This document shows, piece after piece, positions 1 through 6,822 of a DNA stretch of 46,162 nt. Source of the DNA: Phreatobacter sp. (GTDB lineage: Bacteria; Pseudomonadota; Alphaproteobacteria; Rhizobiales; Phreatobacteraceae); the NCBI RefSeq assembly GCF_022843985.1, contig NZ_JALHMP010000034.1, forward strand, positions 1 to 46,162. The letters run 5' to 3'. The notes below the pieces were generated by a model that saw nothing but the letters and a program-made list of their open reading frames with translations, was not told where the DNA came from and did not search any database. The first letter of the stretch is position 1, and each line of letters begins with the position of its first letter. Both the position numbers and the translations under genes were made by a program.

Positions 1-55
1 CGTGCTCCTTCAGGATCCCGATGATCTGCTCTTCCGTGAAGCGGCTGCGCCTCAT
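1..55 (-). CDS. IS3-family transposase OrfA, N-terminus (partial)
   Basis: Eighteen codons on the minus strand read MRRSRFTEEQIIGILKEH, the characteristic opening of IS3-family OrfA proteins, which carry a helix-turn-helix that binds the element ends. The start codon is at 55-53. The rest lies beyond the window, so it cannot be told whether the gene is intact. No distinctive ribosome binding site is seen directly upstream. Confidence 0.75.
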   Translation of the reverse strand, partial: MRRSRFTEEQIIGILKEH

Positions 56-119
56 GTTCTGGTCCTCTCTATAGGCCAGAACGAACTTCAAGCTGGATTA
101 TCCCAGAGGGGCAACGTCA
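1..119 (-). mobile_element. IS3-family element, 5' end only
   Basis: The end of an IS3-type insertion sequence that runs off the left window edge. It comprises the start of orfA on the minus strand plus about 64 bp of upstream end. The outer edge is placed at 119 because, read on the minus strand, it begins TGACGTTGCCCC (IS3 ends typically begin with TG), and because position 120 starts a different sequence matching an IS630 transposase. The partner end is outside the window, so the inverted repeat cannot be verified. Confidence 0.6.
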
Positions 120-142
120 ATCGGCACACGCGAATGGGCACT
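120..142 (+). repeat. 23-bp remnant of an IS630 transposase 3' end
   Basis: This 23-bp stretch is the exact reverse complement of part of the 3' end of the IS630-type transposase at 2304-3267; read on the plus strand it encodes IGTREWAL. It is wedged between the IS3 end (119) and the IS481 end (146). The simplest reading is a scrap of a second IS630 copy broken by both insertions. The three bases 143-145 are target sequence. Confidence 0.6.
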
Positions 143-145
143 AGA

Positions 146-1189
146 TGTTTGATCTCAGGGTTTGATGGTGCATTTTCATCGCAGGACGAAAGGGATGCGC
201 TATGGGCCAGGTTCTTCACGGGAGCGCCACCACGACAAAGGCAGTCCGTCGAGCGATACAGCATAGTCAAGAGAGCCTGAGGACGCTGGCAAAACGCCAC
301 GGGATCAACCCAAAGACGGTGGCGAAGTGGAGGAAACGAAGCTCGGTTGCCGACGAGCGGACCGGTCCGAAAGATCCGCGATCAACGGTGCTCACGGTCG
401 AGGAAGAGGCTGTGATCGTCACCTTCCGACGGCACACGCTTCTGTCGCTCGACGACTGTCTCTATGCTCTGCAGGCGACAATCCCGCATCTGACGCGCTC
501 GTCCCTGCACCGGTGCCTTCAGCGCCATGGCATTGGCCGGTTGCCTGACGTCGACGGTGAGAAGGGCGCCAGGAAGAAGTTCAAGGCCTATCCGATCGGC
601 TTCTTCCATATCGACATCGCCGAAGTGCAGACGGCCGAGGGGCGGCTCTATTTGCTGGTGGCCATCGACAGGACGTCCAAGTTTGCCTTCGTCGAGCTGC
701 ACAAGAAGGCGACCCGTCGCGTCGCCGGCGACTTCCTCCGCCACCTGGCCGAGGCGGTTCCCTACAAGATCAACATCGTGCTGACGGACAACGGCACCCA
801 CTTCACCGACCCGACGGGTGACGGCTGGACCCCCGAAGACATCAAAGCAATGCGGGCTGAGGGCGTACTCTTCCGCTGTCATTCCTTTGAAGCGGCCTGC
901 GCCGATCTCGACATCGAGCATCGACTGACCAAGCCCGCCCATCCCTGGACGAACGGGCAGGTGGAGAGGATGAACCGGACAATAAAGGACGCGACCGTCC
1001 GGCGCTACCACTATGACGATCATGCCCAACTCAAGCGGCACCTCACCGACTTCATTGCCGCCTACAACTTCGGCCGCCGGCTCAAGACGCTCAAGGGCCT
1101 CACACCATACGAGTTCATCTGCAAACGCTGGGCTGCCGAACCTCAACGGTTCACAGCCAATCCGCTCCATCAGATACCGGGACTAAACA
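146..1189 (+). mobile_element. IS481-family insertion sequence
   Basis: A 1044-bp element with one DDE transposase gene. The left end begins TGTTTGATCTCAGGG and the right end, read inward, begins TGTTTAGTCCCGG; the two 23-bp ends agree at about 16 positions, including the outer TGTTT and inner TGATGG. Size fits the family. The left flank contains CTAG (141-144), resembling the CTAG-containing target described for Bordetella IS481. The right flank is a broken IS91-type unit, and no target duplication is visible, so the original right neighbour has been lost. Confidence 0.75.
202..1189 (+). CDS. IS481-family DDE transposase
   Basis: Catalyses cut-and-paste movement of the surrounding element. 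The N-terminal ~60 residues form a helix-turn-helix (SLRTLAKRHGINPKTVAKW). The rve integrase core follows, with the catalytic acids visible as HIDIAEV, LTDNGTHF and QVERMNRTIK. The last recognisable family residues are HQIPGLNT at the right element end. There is no stop there: the frame reads on into the adjacent IS91-type fragment in a wrong frame and stops at 1995, giving a 597-codon chimera whose last ~270 residues are meaningless. The start gives a complete N-terminus. The catalytic domain looks intact, so the protein may still be active despite its tail. Confidence 0.85.
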
Positions 1190-1897
1190 CGCTCGTTTCA
1201 AGTTCATCTCGTGGCGCAAGGCATCTCGTGGCCTGCCTTGAACCAGACGGTCTGCGCGCTTCGGTTCTTCTACGGCGTGACGCTGGATCGGGCCGAGTTT
1301 CCGGAGCGCATCGTCTACGCCCGCACACCGCGCAAGCTGCCCGCGATCCTGGGTGCCGACGAGGTCGTACGTTTCCTGGAGGCCGTGCCATCCCTGAAGA
1401 CGCGGGTGGCGCTGACCACGGCCTATGCGGCTGGCCTGCGAGCCTCGGAGGCCGTGAGCCTCAAGGTTGCGGACATCGACAGCGCGCGGATGGTGCTGCA
1501 GGTTCGGCACGGCAAAGGCGCCAAGGACAGAACCGTTATGCTGTCGGCAGCGCTTCTGGCGATCCTGCGCAGCTATTGGCGGCTCACGCGCCCAAACGAC
1601 TGGCTCTTCCCCGGACGCGGACCCGACAAGCCGATCGATGTTCAGGTCCTGCATTCGGCCTGCCGCTCCGCAACGAAGGCCGCAGGGCTGACGAAGAAGG
1701 TGAGCGTGCATACGCTTCGGCACAGCTTCGCAACCCATCTTCTGGAGAGCGGAACGGATATCCGCATCATCCAGGTGCTTCTGGGCCATGCCAACCTGTC
1801 AACGACGGCGCGCTACACGCATGTGGCGACGAGCACCATCGCCCGGACACCGAGCCCACTCGATCGGCTCGACATCGTGGTGACGCCGCTCGCCTGA
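1189..1897 (+). pseudogene. Tyrosine recombinase (XerC-like), 5'-truncated
   Basis: A broken copy of the intact recombinase at 5828-6700. The first ~55 codons, which encode most of the SAM-like DNA-binding domain, are missing because the IS481 end abuts at 1189. The catalytic domain is complete: AAGLRASEA (Arg), HGKGAKDR (Lys), HTLRHSFATH (His-x-x-Arg), LGH and the nucleophile in ARYTHV. An internal ATG at 1211 could start a shorter protein (MAQGISWPALNQ), but without the arm-binding domain it is unlikely to work as a recombinase. Confidence 0.85.
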
Positions 1898-1906
1898 GCA
1901 GCGGCC

Positions 1907-2291
1907 ATGCGTGGAGATCTGGAGGTGGCGGATGTGTTCCGCCGTCACGGTCCTGCCTATCGCCACGACCGGGCGAAGCCGCTCGGCCGGGTTGAGACGC
2001 GCGTGATGAGCGCCATCACGCTGTGCCGCACGGCGGCGCTGGGCGGGCATGTCGAAGCTTGTGGCGACTGCACGCACAGCCGCATCGCCTACAACAGCTG
2101 CCGCAACCGGCACTGTCCGAAGTGCCAAGGTGCCGCACGGGAGACGTGGTTGGCCGCGCGCGAGAAGGATCTCCTGCCCACCCACTACTTCCATGTCGTC
2201 TTCACCGTTCCGGCCGAGATTGCGGCGATGGCCTTCCAGAACAAGGCGGTCGTCTACGCCATCCTGTTCGAGGCAGCGGCCTTCGCGCTAA
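1907..2291 (+). pseudogene. IS91-family transposase, 3'-truncated
   Basis: Holds the first ~128 codons of the transposase seen complete at 4625-5818, including the N-terminal zinc-binding cluster (CGDCTHSRIAY then CRNRHCPKC). The gene is cut at a TA dinucleotide (2289-2290), where an IS630-type element begins; the frame runs into that element and stops at 2320. The HUH motif and catalytic tyrosines are absent, so no activity is expected. It starts 9 bases after the truncated recombinase, as in the intact unit. Confidence 0.85.
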
Positions 2292-3267
2292 TATCAACGG
2301 TTGTCATCGTTGACCGATGAGTGCCCATTCGCGTGTGCCGATCGATCTGATGGTGTCGGGCAAATCCATCAGCCTGTTCCAGGCGTCGCATGCGGCATCA
2401 ATGATCTCCTCATAGGTCTCGAACACCCGGTTGGATAACCAGTTGGCACGCAGGTACTGCCAGACGTTCTCGACCGGGTTCAGTTCCGGTGCCCGCGAGG
2501 GAAGCAGGATCATGGTGATGTTGCGGGGAACCTTCAGCCGCGCGGTCGTGTGCCATCCTGCCCTGTCAAGCAATAGGACGGCATGAGCGCCGGGAGCGAC
2601 GGCCTTGCTGATCACGTCCAGGTGGGCCTGCATCGCCTCGGTCTCGACGTATGGCATGGCAAGGCCGGCTCCCACGCCACGGGCCGGGCAAATCGCCCCG
2701 AAGAGGTAGGCGCTCTCATATCGCTGATCAGCGGGCTGTCGCGGTCTTGTCCCGCGTCTTGCCCATTGACGCACCAGGCCTTTCTTCTGACCAATCCGGG
2801 CCTCGTCCTGGAACCAGATCTCGATCGGCCAACGGCGCGCTACACCGGACAGGTGCGCCTTCAGGGTTTCGGCGAAGTTTTTTTATATGCTGCCATCACT
2901 TCGGGCTTCTGGCCAGGATGCCGGCACCGGGCACTGATGTGGGAGAAGCCGAGATCCTTCAGCAGCCTGCCAACGGTCCGCTCGTGGTAGGCGACGCCGA
3001 AGCGCTCCGCGATGAGCTTCTGCAGGTCGATGCGTCGCCAGCGGACCACGCCATGAACCGCATGATCGGGCCCCGCCTCCACAATCGCTACCAGTTCGGC
3101 CTCCTGGGCCGCCGTCAGCCGGCGCGGCTTCGGCCGAGCCCAGTCGTCCTTCAGACCCTCGGGCCCGAGGTCGTTCAGACGATGAACCCAATCGCGCAGC
3201 GTCTGCCGGTCCATGCCGCCGATCTTGGCCGCCTCCGTGCGGTTCATCCCATCGAGTACCGCGGCTA
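2291..3267 (-). mobile_element. IS630-type element A, 5'-truncated
   Basis: An IS630-type element lying leftward. Its distal end abuts the IS91 transposase fragment at a TA, the usual IS630 target. Its proximal end is interrupted at TA 3266-3267 by a second IS630-type element (B), so the first codons of its transposase and its 5' terminus are lost. The 23-bp scrap at 120-142 comes from another copy of the same kind. Confidence 0.7.
2304..3267 (-). pseudogene. IS630-family transposase A (slippage site; 5' end lost)
   Basis: Two reading frames make one DDE transposase. The proximal part (3247 downwards) has helix-turn-helix residues GGMDRQTLRDWVHR and the winged part to MAAYKKTSPKP. The distal part carries the catalytic residues in WFQDEARIG, LLLDRAGWHT and LNPVENVWQYLR and ends SIGTREWALIGQR. 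They are joined at a run of seven A residues on the coding strand (plus-strand T run 2878-2884), where a minus-one shift restores the frame, consistent with transcriptional slippage. Upstream of MNRTEAAK the frame continues LAAVLDG and is then cut by element B, so the natural start is missing. Probably non-functional. Confidence 0.8.
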
Positions 3268-3280
3268 GAGCATTTTCCCA

Positions 3281-4230
3281 TCATGTTGGATCATAGCCTG
3301 CGGCGGCAAAGTAGTTTCGGCACTCTTCGGGCTTGAAGAGATCAATCAACCGTCCGATGGCTGACCAGAGGCCATCGACTGTCCGCTCGGCGGCCTTGCG
3401 GAGCAGGGCCTTGAGCTTGGCAAAGGCGTTTTCGATGGGATTGAAGTCGGGGCTGTATGGCGGCAGGTAGCGCAGCTCTGCGCCAACAGCGGCGATCATC
3501 TCGCCGACCCGCGGACCCTTGTGGCTGGAGAGGTTGTCCATCACCACGACGTCGCCGGGACGCAGTTCGGGCACGAGCACCTTGGCGACATAGGTCTCGA
3601 AGGCAACACGGTTGATCGGGCCATCCAGAACCCAGGGGGCAATGAAGCCACGGAGCGTGAGCGCGCCGACGAAGGTCGTGGTTTTCCAGTGCCCATGGGG
3701 AACACCGACACGGAGCCGTTCACCCCGCAGGCACCAGCCATGGCGGCGCGCCATGTTGGTCGAGGCCCAGGTCTCGTCGATGAAGACGAGCCGTTCGGGA
3801 TCAAGATCGGGCTGGGCGTCGAACCAAGCCTGCCGCCGCTTCAGGATGTCCGGCCGAGCCTGCTCACTCGCGTGCGCCGACTTTTTTTGAGCGTGATCCG
3901 GTGGCGACGGAAGAAGCGCCATAGGGCGCCGATGCTGGTGCGAATGCCCTTCTCCGCCAGAGAAGCCTGGATCTCCGCAAGTGTGATGTCCCGGTCGTTC
4001 GCCGCCGCGATGCTCAAGATCGTCTCGGCATGCCGTTCGGTGGCCTGTGAGCGCCGATCGCCGCCAAGAGCGCCCGGCCGCACATCACCCAGCTCTCTTT
4101 CCCGCTGGCGCCAGCGGCTGACACTGGCCGCGCTGACCCCGAACCGTTCGCCGGCCTGGCGATGCGACAGGCCCGACGCAACCGCCGCCAGAACACGCAC
4201 CCGAAGATCCACCGACAGAGCTTTCGACAT
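3281..4230 (-). CDS. IS630-family transposase B (two frames joined by slippage)
   Basis: The first frame (4230 to about 3893) starts MSKALSVDLRVRVLAA and carries the helix-turn-helix (GLSHRQAGERFGVSAASVSRW) and a second winged region ending ITLKKS. The second frame (about 3890 to 3281) holds the DDE catalytic core: LVFIDETW, VVVMDNLSSHKG and YSPDFNPIENAFAKLK, ending YFAAAGYDPT. They overlap at seven consecutive A residues on the coding strand (plus-strand 3882-3888), followed by G; a minus-one shift gives KKSAHASEQ, the normal family continuation. Full-length products probably arise by slippage at this run. Both halves look intact, so the enzyme may be active. Confidence 0.8.
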
Positions 4231-4257
4231 GACTGCCGGCCTCCCACCCGGCAGTCA
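4230..4257. promoter_or_regulatory. Hairpin covering the transposase B start codon
   Basis: A perfect 10-bp inverted repeat (TGACTGCCGG / CCGGCAGTCA) with an 8-base loop. On the minus strand the stem reaches the A of the transposase B start codon at 4230. In an mRNA that starts upstream, it would bury the initiation region, a design used by several IS elements to avoid activation by read-through transcription. It could instead be part of the element terminus. Confidence 0.45.
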
Positions 4258-4624
4258 GTCTGAATCTGGAGGGTTCTGTGAGGTCGGGCGGCGCCGGGCG
4301 TGGTGCGAGGCGCAGGTCCGCGACCTCATTGAAGCCGTATTGAACGAACCCGCTGACAGTGGGAGCCTTATGGGTATTGTTGCCGACGGGCGCTGTCGTG
4401 TGGGTGGCGTACGGCCATTGGTCTTCCCCAATCTTGGTCCGCTGGGCCGACGCCATCTTCGGTCTTGGCGCCGTTCTCGAGGGGAGCGGGCGGCTCGCCC
4501 CCGTATCGCTTGGCCTGGAGCCGTGGATTTGCCAGCACGCCACGCGGCCCTAGGCATGACGCCGCGTTCCGTGCCGCTTGGACGCGTGGATCGGACAGGC
4601 CCGGCGGCAAGCGGCGGTTTGGCG
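4258..4624. other. Non-coding tail of the IS91-type unit and short spacer
   Basis: There is no convincing gene here. 4340-4624 is the region between the IS91 transposase stop and the left inverted repeat, where family members keep the replication terminus/origin sequences. 4258-4339 is an unassigned spacer beside element B. Open frames exist on both strands, as expected in GC-rich DNA, but none has a plausible start signal or recognisable family. Confidence 0.5.
4340..4365 (+). repeat. Left terminal inverted repeat of the IS91-type unit
   Basis: Begins TTGAACGAACCCGCTGAC and continues AGTGGGAG. It is the inverse of 6779-6803 apart from one inserted base and one substitution near the inner side. 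GTTC, one of the tetranucleotide target motifs described for IS91 (GTTC or CTTG), occurs twice within it when read on the minus strand. Confidence 0.65.
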
Positions 4625-5818
4625 TCATGACGTATCCGGCCAGGGCTTTCGGCGCGGCATGACAAGGATGACGCGCATCGTTCCGCCGCAGCACGGACAG
4701 GCCGTCGGTTCGAGGGCCCCGCGCTTGGGCTTCGGACCGCCATCGGCGGCGTCTTGCTCGCCGGCGTGGAGACTGTCGGCGCCGTTCTCCCGAGCGGCGG
4801 CGATGGCACCGCGGATGACCGCGAGCTTGGCGCGCCGGCAGCCATTGGCGAGGAAGCCGAAGTGGCGGATGCGGTGGAAGCCGTCGGGCAGCGCGTGGAG
4901 CAGGAAGCGGCGGATGAACTCGTTTGCGTCGAGCGTCATGACGCGCGCCGCGCCGCCATGGCGATAGTCCCGCCAGCGGAAGGAGACGGTGGCGTCGTCC
5001 ATGGCGACGAGGCGGCTGTTGGCGATGGCGACGCGGTGGGTGTAGCGGCCGAGATAGGCCAGCACATGCCGCGGTGAGCCGAAGGGTGGCTTTGCGTAAA
5101 CAACCCAGTTGGCGTGCCGCTGTCTGGTGATGCTCGCGGCGAAGGCCTCAGCGTCGTTCATGACGGCGAGTTCGCCGAAGAAGGAGAGACTGCCTGCAAT
5201 CCTTGCCTCCTCAAGCCGCTCGACGAAGCGGCGGCGGAACAGGCGGGAGAGGACATGGACGGGCAGCAGGAAGTTCGGCTTGCAGGCGATCCAGCGGCCG
5301 TCGGACGCCAGAGCGCCTCCCGGGACGAGGCAGTGCACATGGGGGTGATGGGTTAGCGCCTGGCCCCAGGTGTGGAGGATGGCCACGGCGCCGGTCTCTC
5401 CACCGAGATGGCGCTGATCGCGGCTGGCGGCCCTTAGCGCGAAGGCCGCTGCCTCGAACAGGATGGCGTAGACGACCGCCTTGTTCTGGAAGGCCATCGC
5501 CGCAATCTCGGCCGGAACGGTGAAGACGACATGGAAGTAGTGGGTGGGCAGGAGATCCTTCTCGCGCGCGGCCAACCACGTCTCCCGTGCGGCACCTTGG
5601 CACTTCGGACAGTGCCGGTTGCGGCAGCTGTTGTAGGCGATGCGGCTGTGCGTGCAGTCGCCACAAGCTTCGACATGCCCGCCCAGCGCCGCCGTGCGGC
5701 ACAGCGTGATGGCGCTCATCACGCGCGTCTCAACCCGGCCGAGCGGCTTCGCCCGGTCGTGGCGATAGGCAGGACCGTGACGGCGGAACACATCCGCCAC
5801 CTCCAGATCTCCACGCAT
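4625..5818 (-). CDS. IS91-family (HUH/Y2) transposase
   Basis: A 397-residue rolling-circle transposase that nicks one strand at the element origin through a tyrosine. The N-terminal zinc cluster is visible (CGDCTHSRIAYNSCRNRHCPKC, within residues ~50-75). The metal-binding HUH motif appears as HHPHVHCLVPGG, with the downstream conserved block YLGRYTHRVAIAN containing candidate catalytic tyrosines. A C-terminal CPCC cluster (TACPCCGGTM) is also present. The start ATG lies 9 bases after the recombinase stop, suggesting translational coupling. Length and motifs are complete; nothing suggests inactivation. The first third is duplicated inverted at 1907-2291. Confidence 0.9.
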   Translation of the reverse strand: MRGDLEVADVFRRHGPAYRHDRAKPLGRVETRVMSAITLCRTAALGGHVEACGDCTHSRIAYNSCRNRHCPKCQGAARETWLAAREKDLLPTHYFHVVFTVPAEIAAMAFQNKAVVYAILFEAAAFALRAASRDQRHLGGETGAVAILHTWGQALTHHPHVHCLVPGGALASDGRWIACKPNFLLPVHVLSRLFRRRFVERLEEARIAGSLSFFGELAVMNDAEAFAASITRQRHANWVVYAKPPFGSPRHVLAYLGRYTHRVAIANSRLVAMDDATVSFRWRDYRHGGAARVMTLDANEFIRRFLLHALPDGFHRIRHFGFLANGCRRAKLAVIRGAIAAARENGADSLHAGEQDAADGGPKPKRGALEPTACPCCGGTMRVILVMPRRKPWPDTS

Positions 5819-6536
5819 GGCCGCTGCTCAGGCGAGCGGCGTCACCACGATGTCGAGCCGATCGAGTGGGCTCGGTGTCCGGGCGATGGTGCTCGTCGCC
5901 ACATGCGTGTAGCGCGCCGTCGTTGACAGGTTGGCATGGCCCAGAAGCACCTGGATGATGCGGATATCCGTTCCGCTCTCCAGAAGATGGGTTGCGAAGC
6001 TGTGCCGAAGCGTATGCACGCTCACCTTCTTCGTCAGCCCTGCGGCCTTCGTTGCGGAGCGGCAGGCCGAATGCAGGACCTGAACATCGATCGGCTTGTC
6101 GGGTCCGCGTCCGGGGAAGAGCCAGTCGTTTGGGCGCGTGAGCCGCCAATAGCTGCGCAGGATCGCCAGAAGCGCTGCCGACAGCATAACGGTTCTGTCC
6201 TTGGCGCCTTTGCCGTGCCGAACCTGCAGCACCATCCGCGCGCTGTCGATGTCCGCAACCTTGAGGCTCACGGCCTCCGAGGCTCGCAGGCCAGCCGCAT
6301 AGGCCGTGGTCAGCGCCACCCGCGTCTTCAGGGATGGCACGGCCTCCAGGAAACGTACGACCTCGTCGGCACCCAGGATCGCGGGCAGCTTGCGCGGTGT
6401 GCGGGCGTAGACGATGCGCTCCGGAAACTCGGCCCGATCCAGCGTCACGCCGTAGAAGAACCGAAGCGCGCAGACCGTCTGGTTCAAGGCAGGCCACGAG
6501 ATGCCTTGCGCCACGAGATGAACTTGAAACGAGCGT
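5434..6536 (-). repeat. 1.1-kb inverted duplicate of 1189-2291
   Basis: The member of the inverted pair inside the intact IS91-type unit. The two copies bracket about 3.1 kb carrying both IS630-type elements and the distal IS91 transposase. Homologous recombination between them would invert that segment. Confidence 0.85.
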
Positions 6537-6700
6537 ACGTCCTCCAGCCCGAGCCGGTCCGGCGAGCAGCCGAAATGACGGCTGAACTTCGTCACCGCGT
6601 GGAGATAAGATCGCTGCGTGGCGGGAGAAAGGTTGCGCAGCGTCATGTCGTCGATCATGCGTCGACGCAGGGCGCTCATCGCGGGCTTCGCTTCGGTCAT
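5828..6700 (-). CDS. Tyrosine recombinase/integrase (XerC/D-like) of the IS91-type unit
   Basis: A 290-residue tyrosine recombinase. Residues ~15-100 form the N-terminal SAM-like core-binding domain (LSPATQRSYLHAVTKFSRHFG). The catalytic domain shows the full set: Arg in AAGLRASEA, Lys in HGKGAKDR, His-x-x-Arg in HTLRHSFATH, His in LLGHANL and the tyrosine nucleophile in ARYTHV. The start is supported by CAGGAG eight bases before ATG. It is followed after 9 bases by the IS91 transposase. In such units it may resolve transposition intermediates, which is inference. It is not the housekeeping XerC. Confidence 0.88.
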   Translation of the reverse strand: MTEAKPAMSALRRRMIDDMTLRNLSPATQRSYLHAVTKFSRHFGCSPDRLGLEDVRSFQVHLVAQGISWPALNQTVCALRFFYGVTLDRAEFPERIVYARTPRKLPAILGADEVVRFLEAVPSLKTRVALTTAYAAGLRASEAVSLKVADIDSARMVLQVRHGKGAKDRTVMLSAALLAILRSYWRLTRPNDWLFPGRGPDKPIDVQVLHSACRSATKAAGLTKKVSVHTLRHSFATHLLESGTDIRIIQVLLGHANLSTTARYTHVATSTIARTPSPLDRLDIVVTPLA

Positions 6701-6778
6701 CGGGTGCTCCTGGTGGCGAGGGTGGCTTCAACAACCAAACCTTCCCATCAGGAGCTTCCCGTCACAAAAGGCGCACTT

Positions 6779-6803
6779 CTCCCGCGTCAGCGGGTTCGTT
6801 CAA
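6779..6803 (-). repeat. Right terminal inverted repeat of the IS91-type unit
   Basis: Reads CTCCCGCGTCAGCGGGTTCG then TTCAA on the plus strand, the inverse of 4340-4365. It marks the boundary with the polysaccharide genes to the right; the manC-like reading frame ends 19 bases further on. Confidence 0.65.
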
Positions 6804-6822
6804 CTACTTTTCAATCGGGCTC

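Larger units (their letters stand above)
1189..2291 (+). repeat. 1.1-kb inverted duplicate of 5434-6536
   Basis: This segment matches 5434-6536 in inverted orientation (position x pairs with 7725 minus x). Translated products in several frames are residue-for-residue identical over the whole stretch, so the DNA is identical or nearly so. It covers the distal two thirds of a tyrosine recombinase gene and the first third of an IS91 transposase gene. The left break is at the IS481 end and the right break at a TA where an IS630 element begins. Confidence 0.85.
3268..4260 (-). mobile_element. IS630-type element B
   Basis: A second, different IS630-type element inserted into the 5' part of element A at a TA (3266-3267). 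The distal boundary is clear because element A coding sequence resumes there. The proximal boundary is not: I place it just past the hairpin before the transposase start, and could not find a terminal repeat matching the other end (GAGCATTTTCCC read inward). The right edge is therefore approximate. Confidence 0.6.
4340..6803 (-). mobile_element. IS91-type unit with tyrosine recombinase and inverted ends
   Basis: A roughly 2.46-kb unit holding two leftward genes, a tyrosine recombinase (first) and an IS91-type rolling-circle transposase (second), bounded by imperfect 25-bp inverted repeats at 4340-4365 and 6779-6803 (shared core TTGAACGAACCCGCTGAC). Pairing of an IS91 transposase with an integrase is known in alphaproteobacterial IS91-family elements. 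Classical IS91 elements transpose without long inverted repeats or target duplications; no target duplication is visible here. The right end lies about 20 bp beyond the manC-like stop codon. Confidence 0.7.

Noticed and set aside
382-1170. A 262-codon open frame antisense to the IS481 transposase
   Set aside because: It lies opposite a gene with clear catalytic motifs and shows no family resemblance. GC-rich DNA gives many such shadows.
4359-4553. A 64-codon plus-strand frame with a hydrophobic N-terminus
   Set aside because: It lies in the non-coding tail of the IS91-type unit, with no ribosome binding site and no recognised family.
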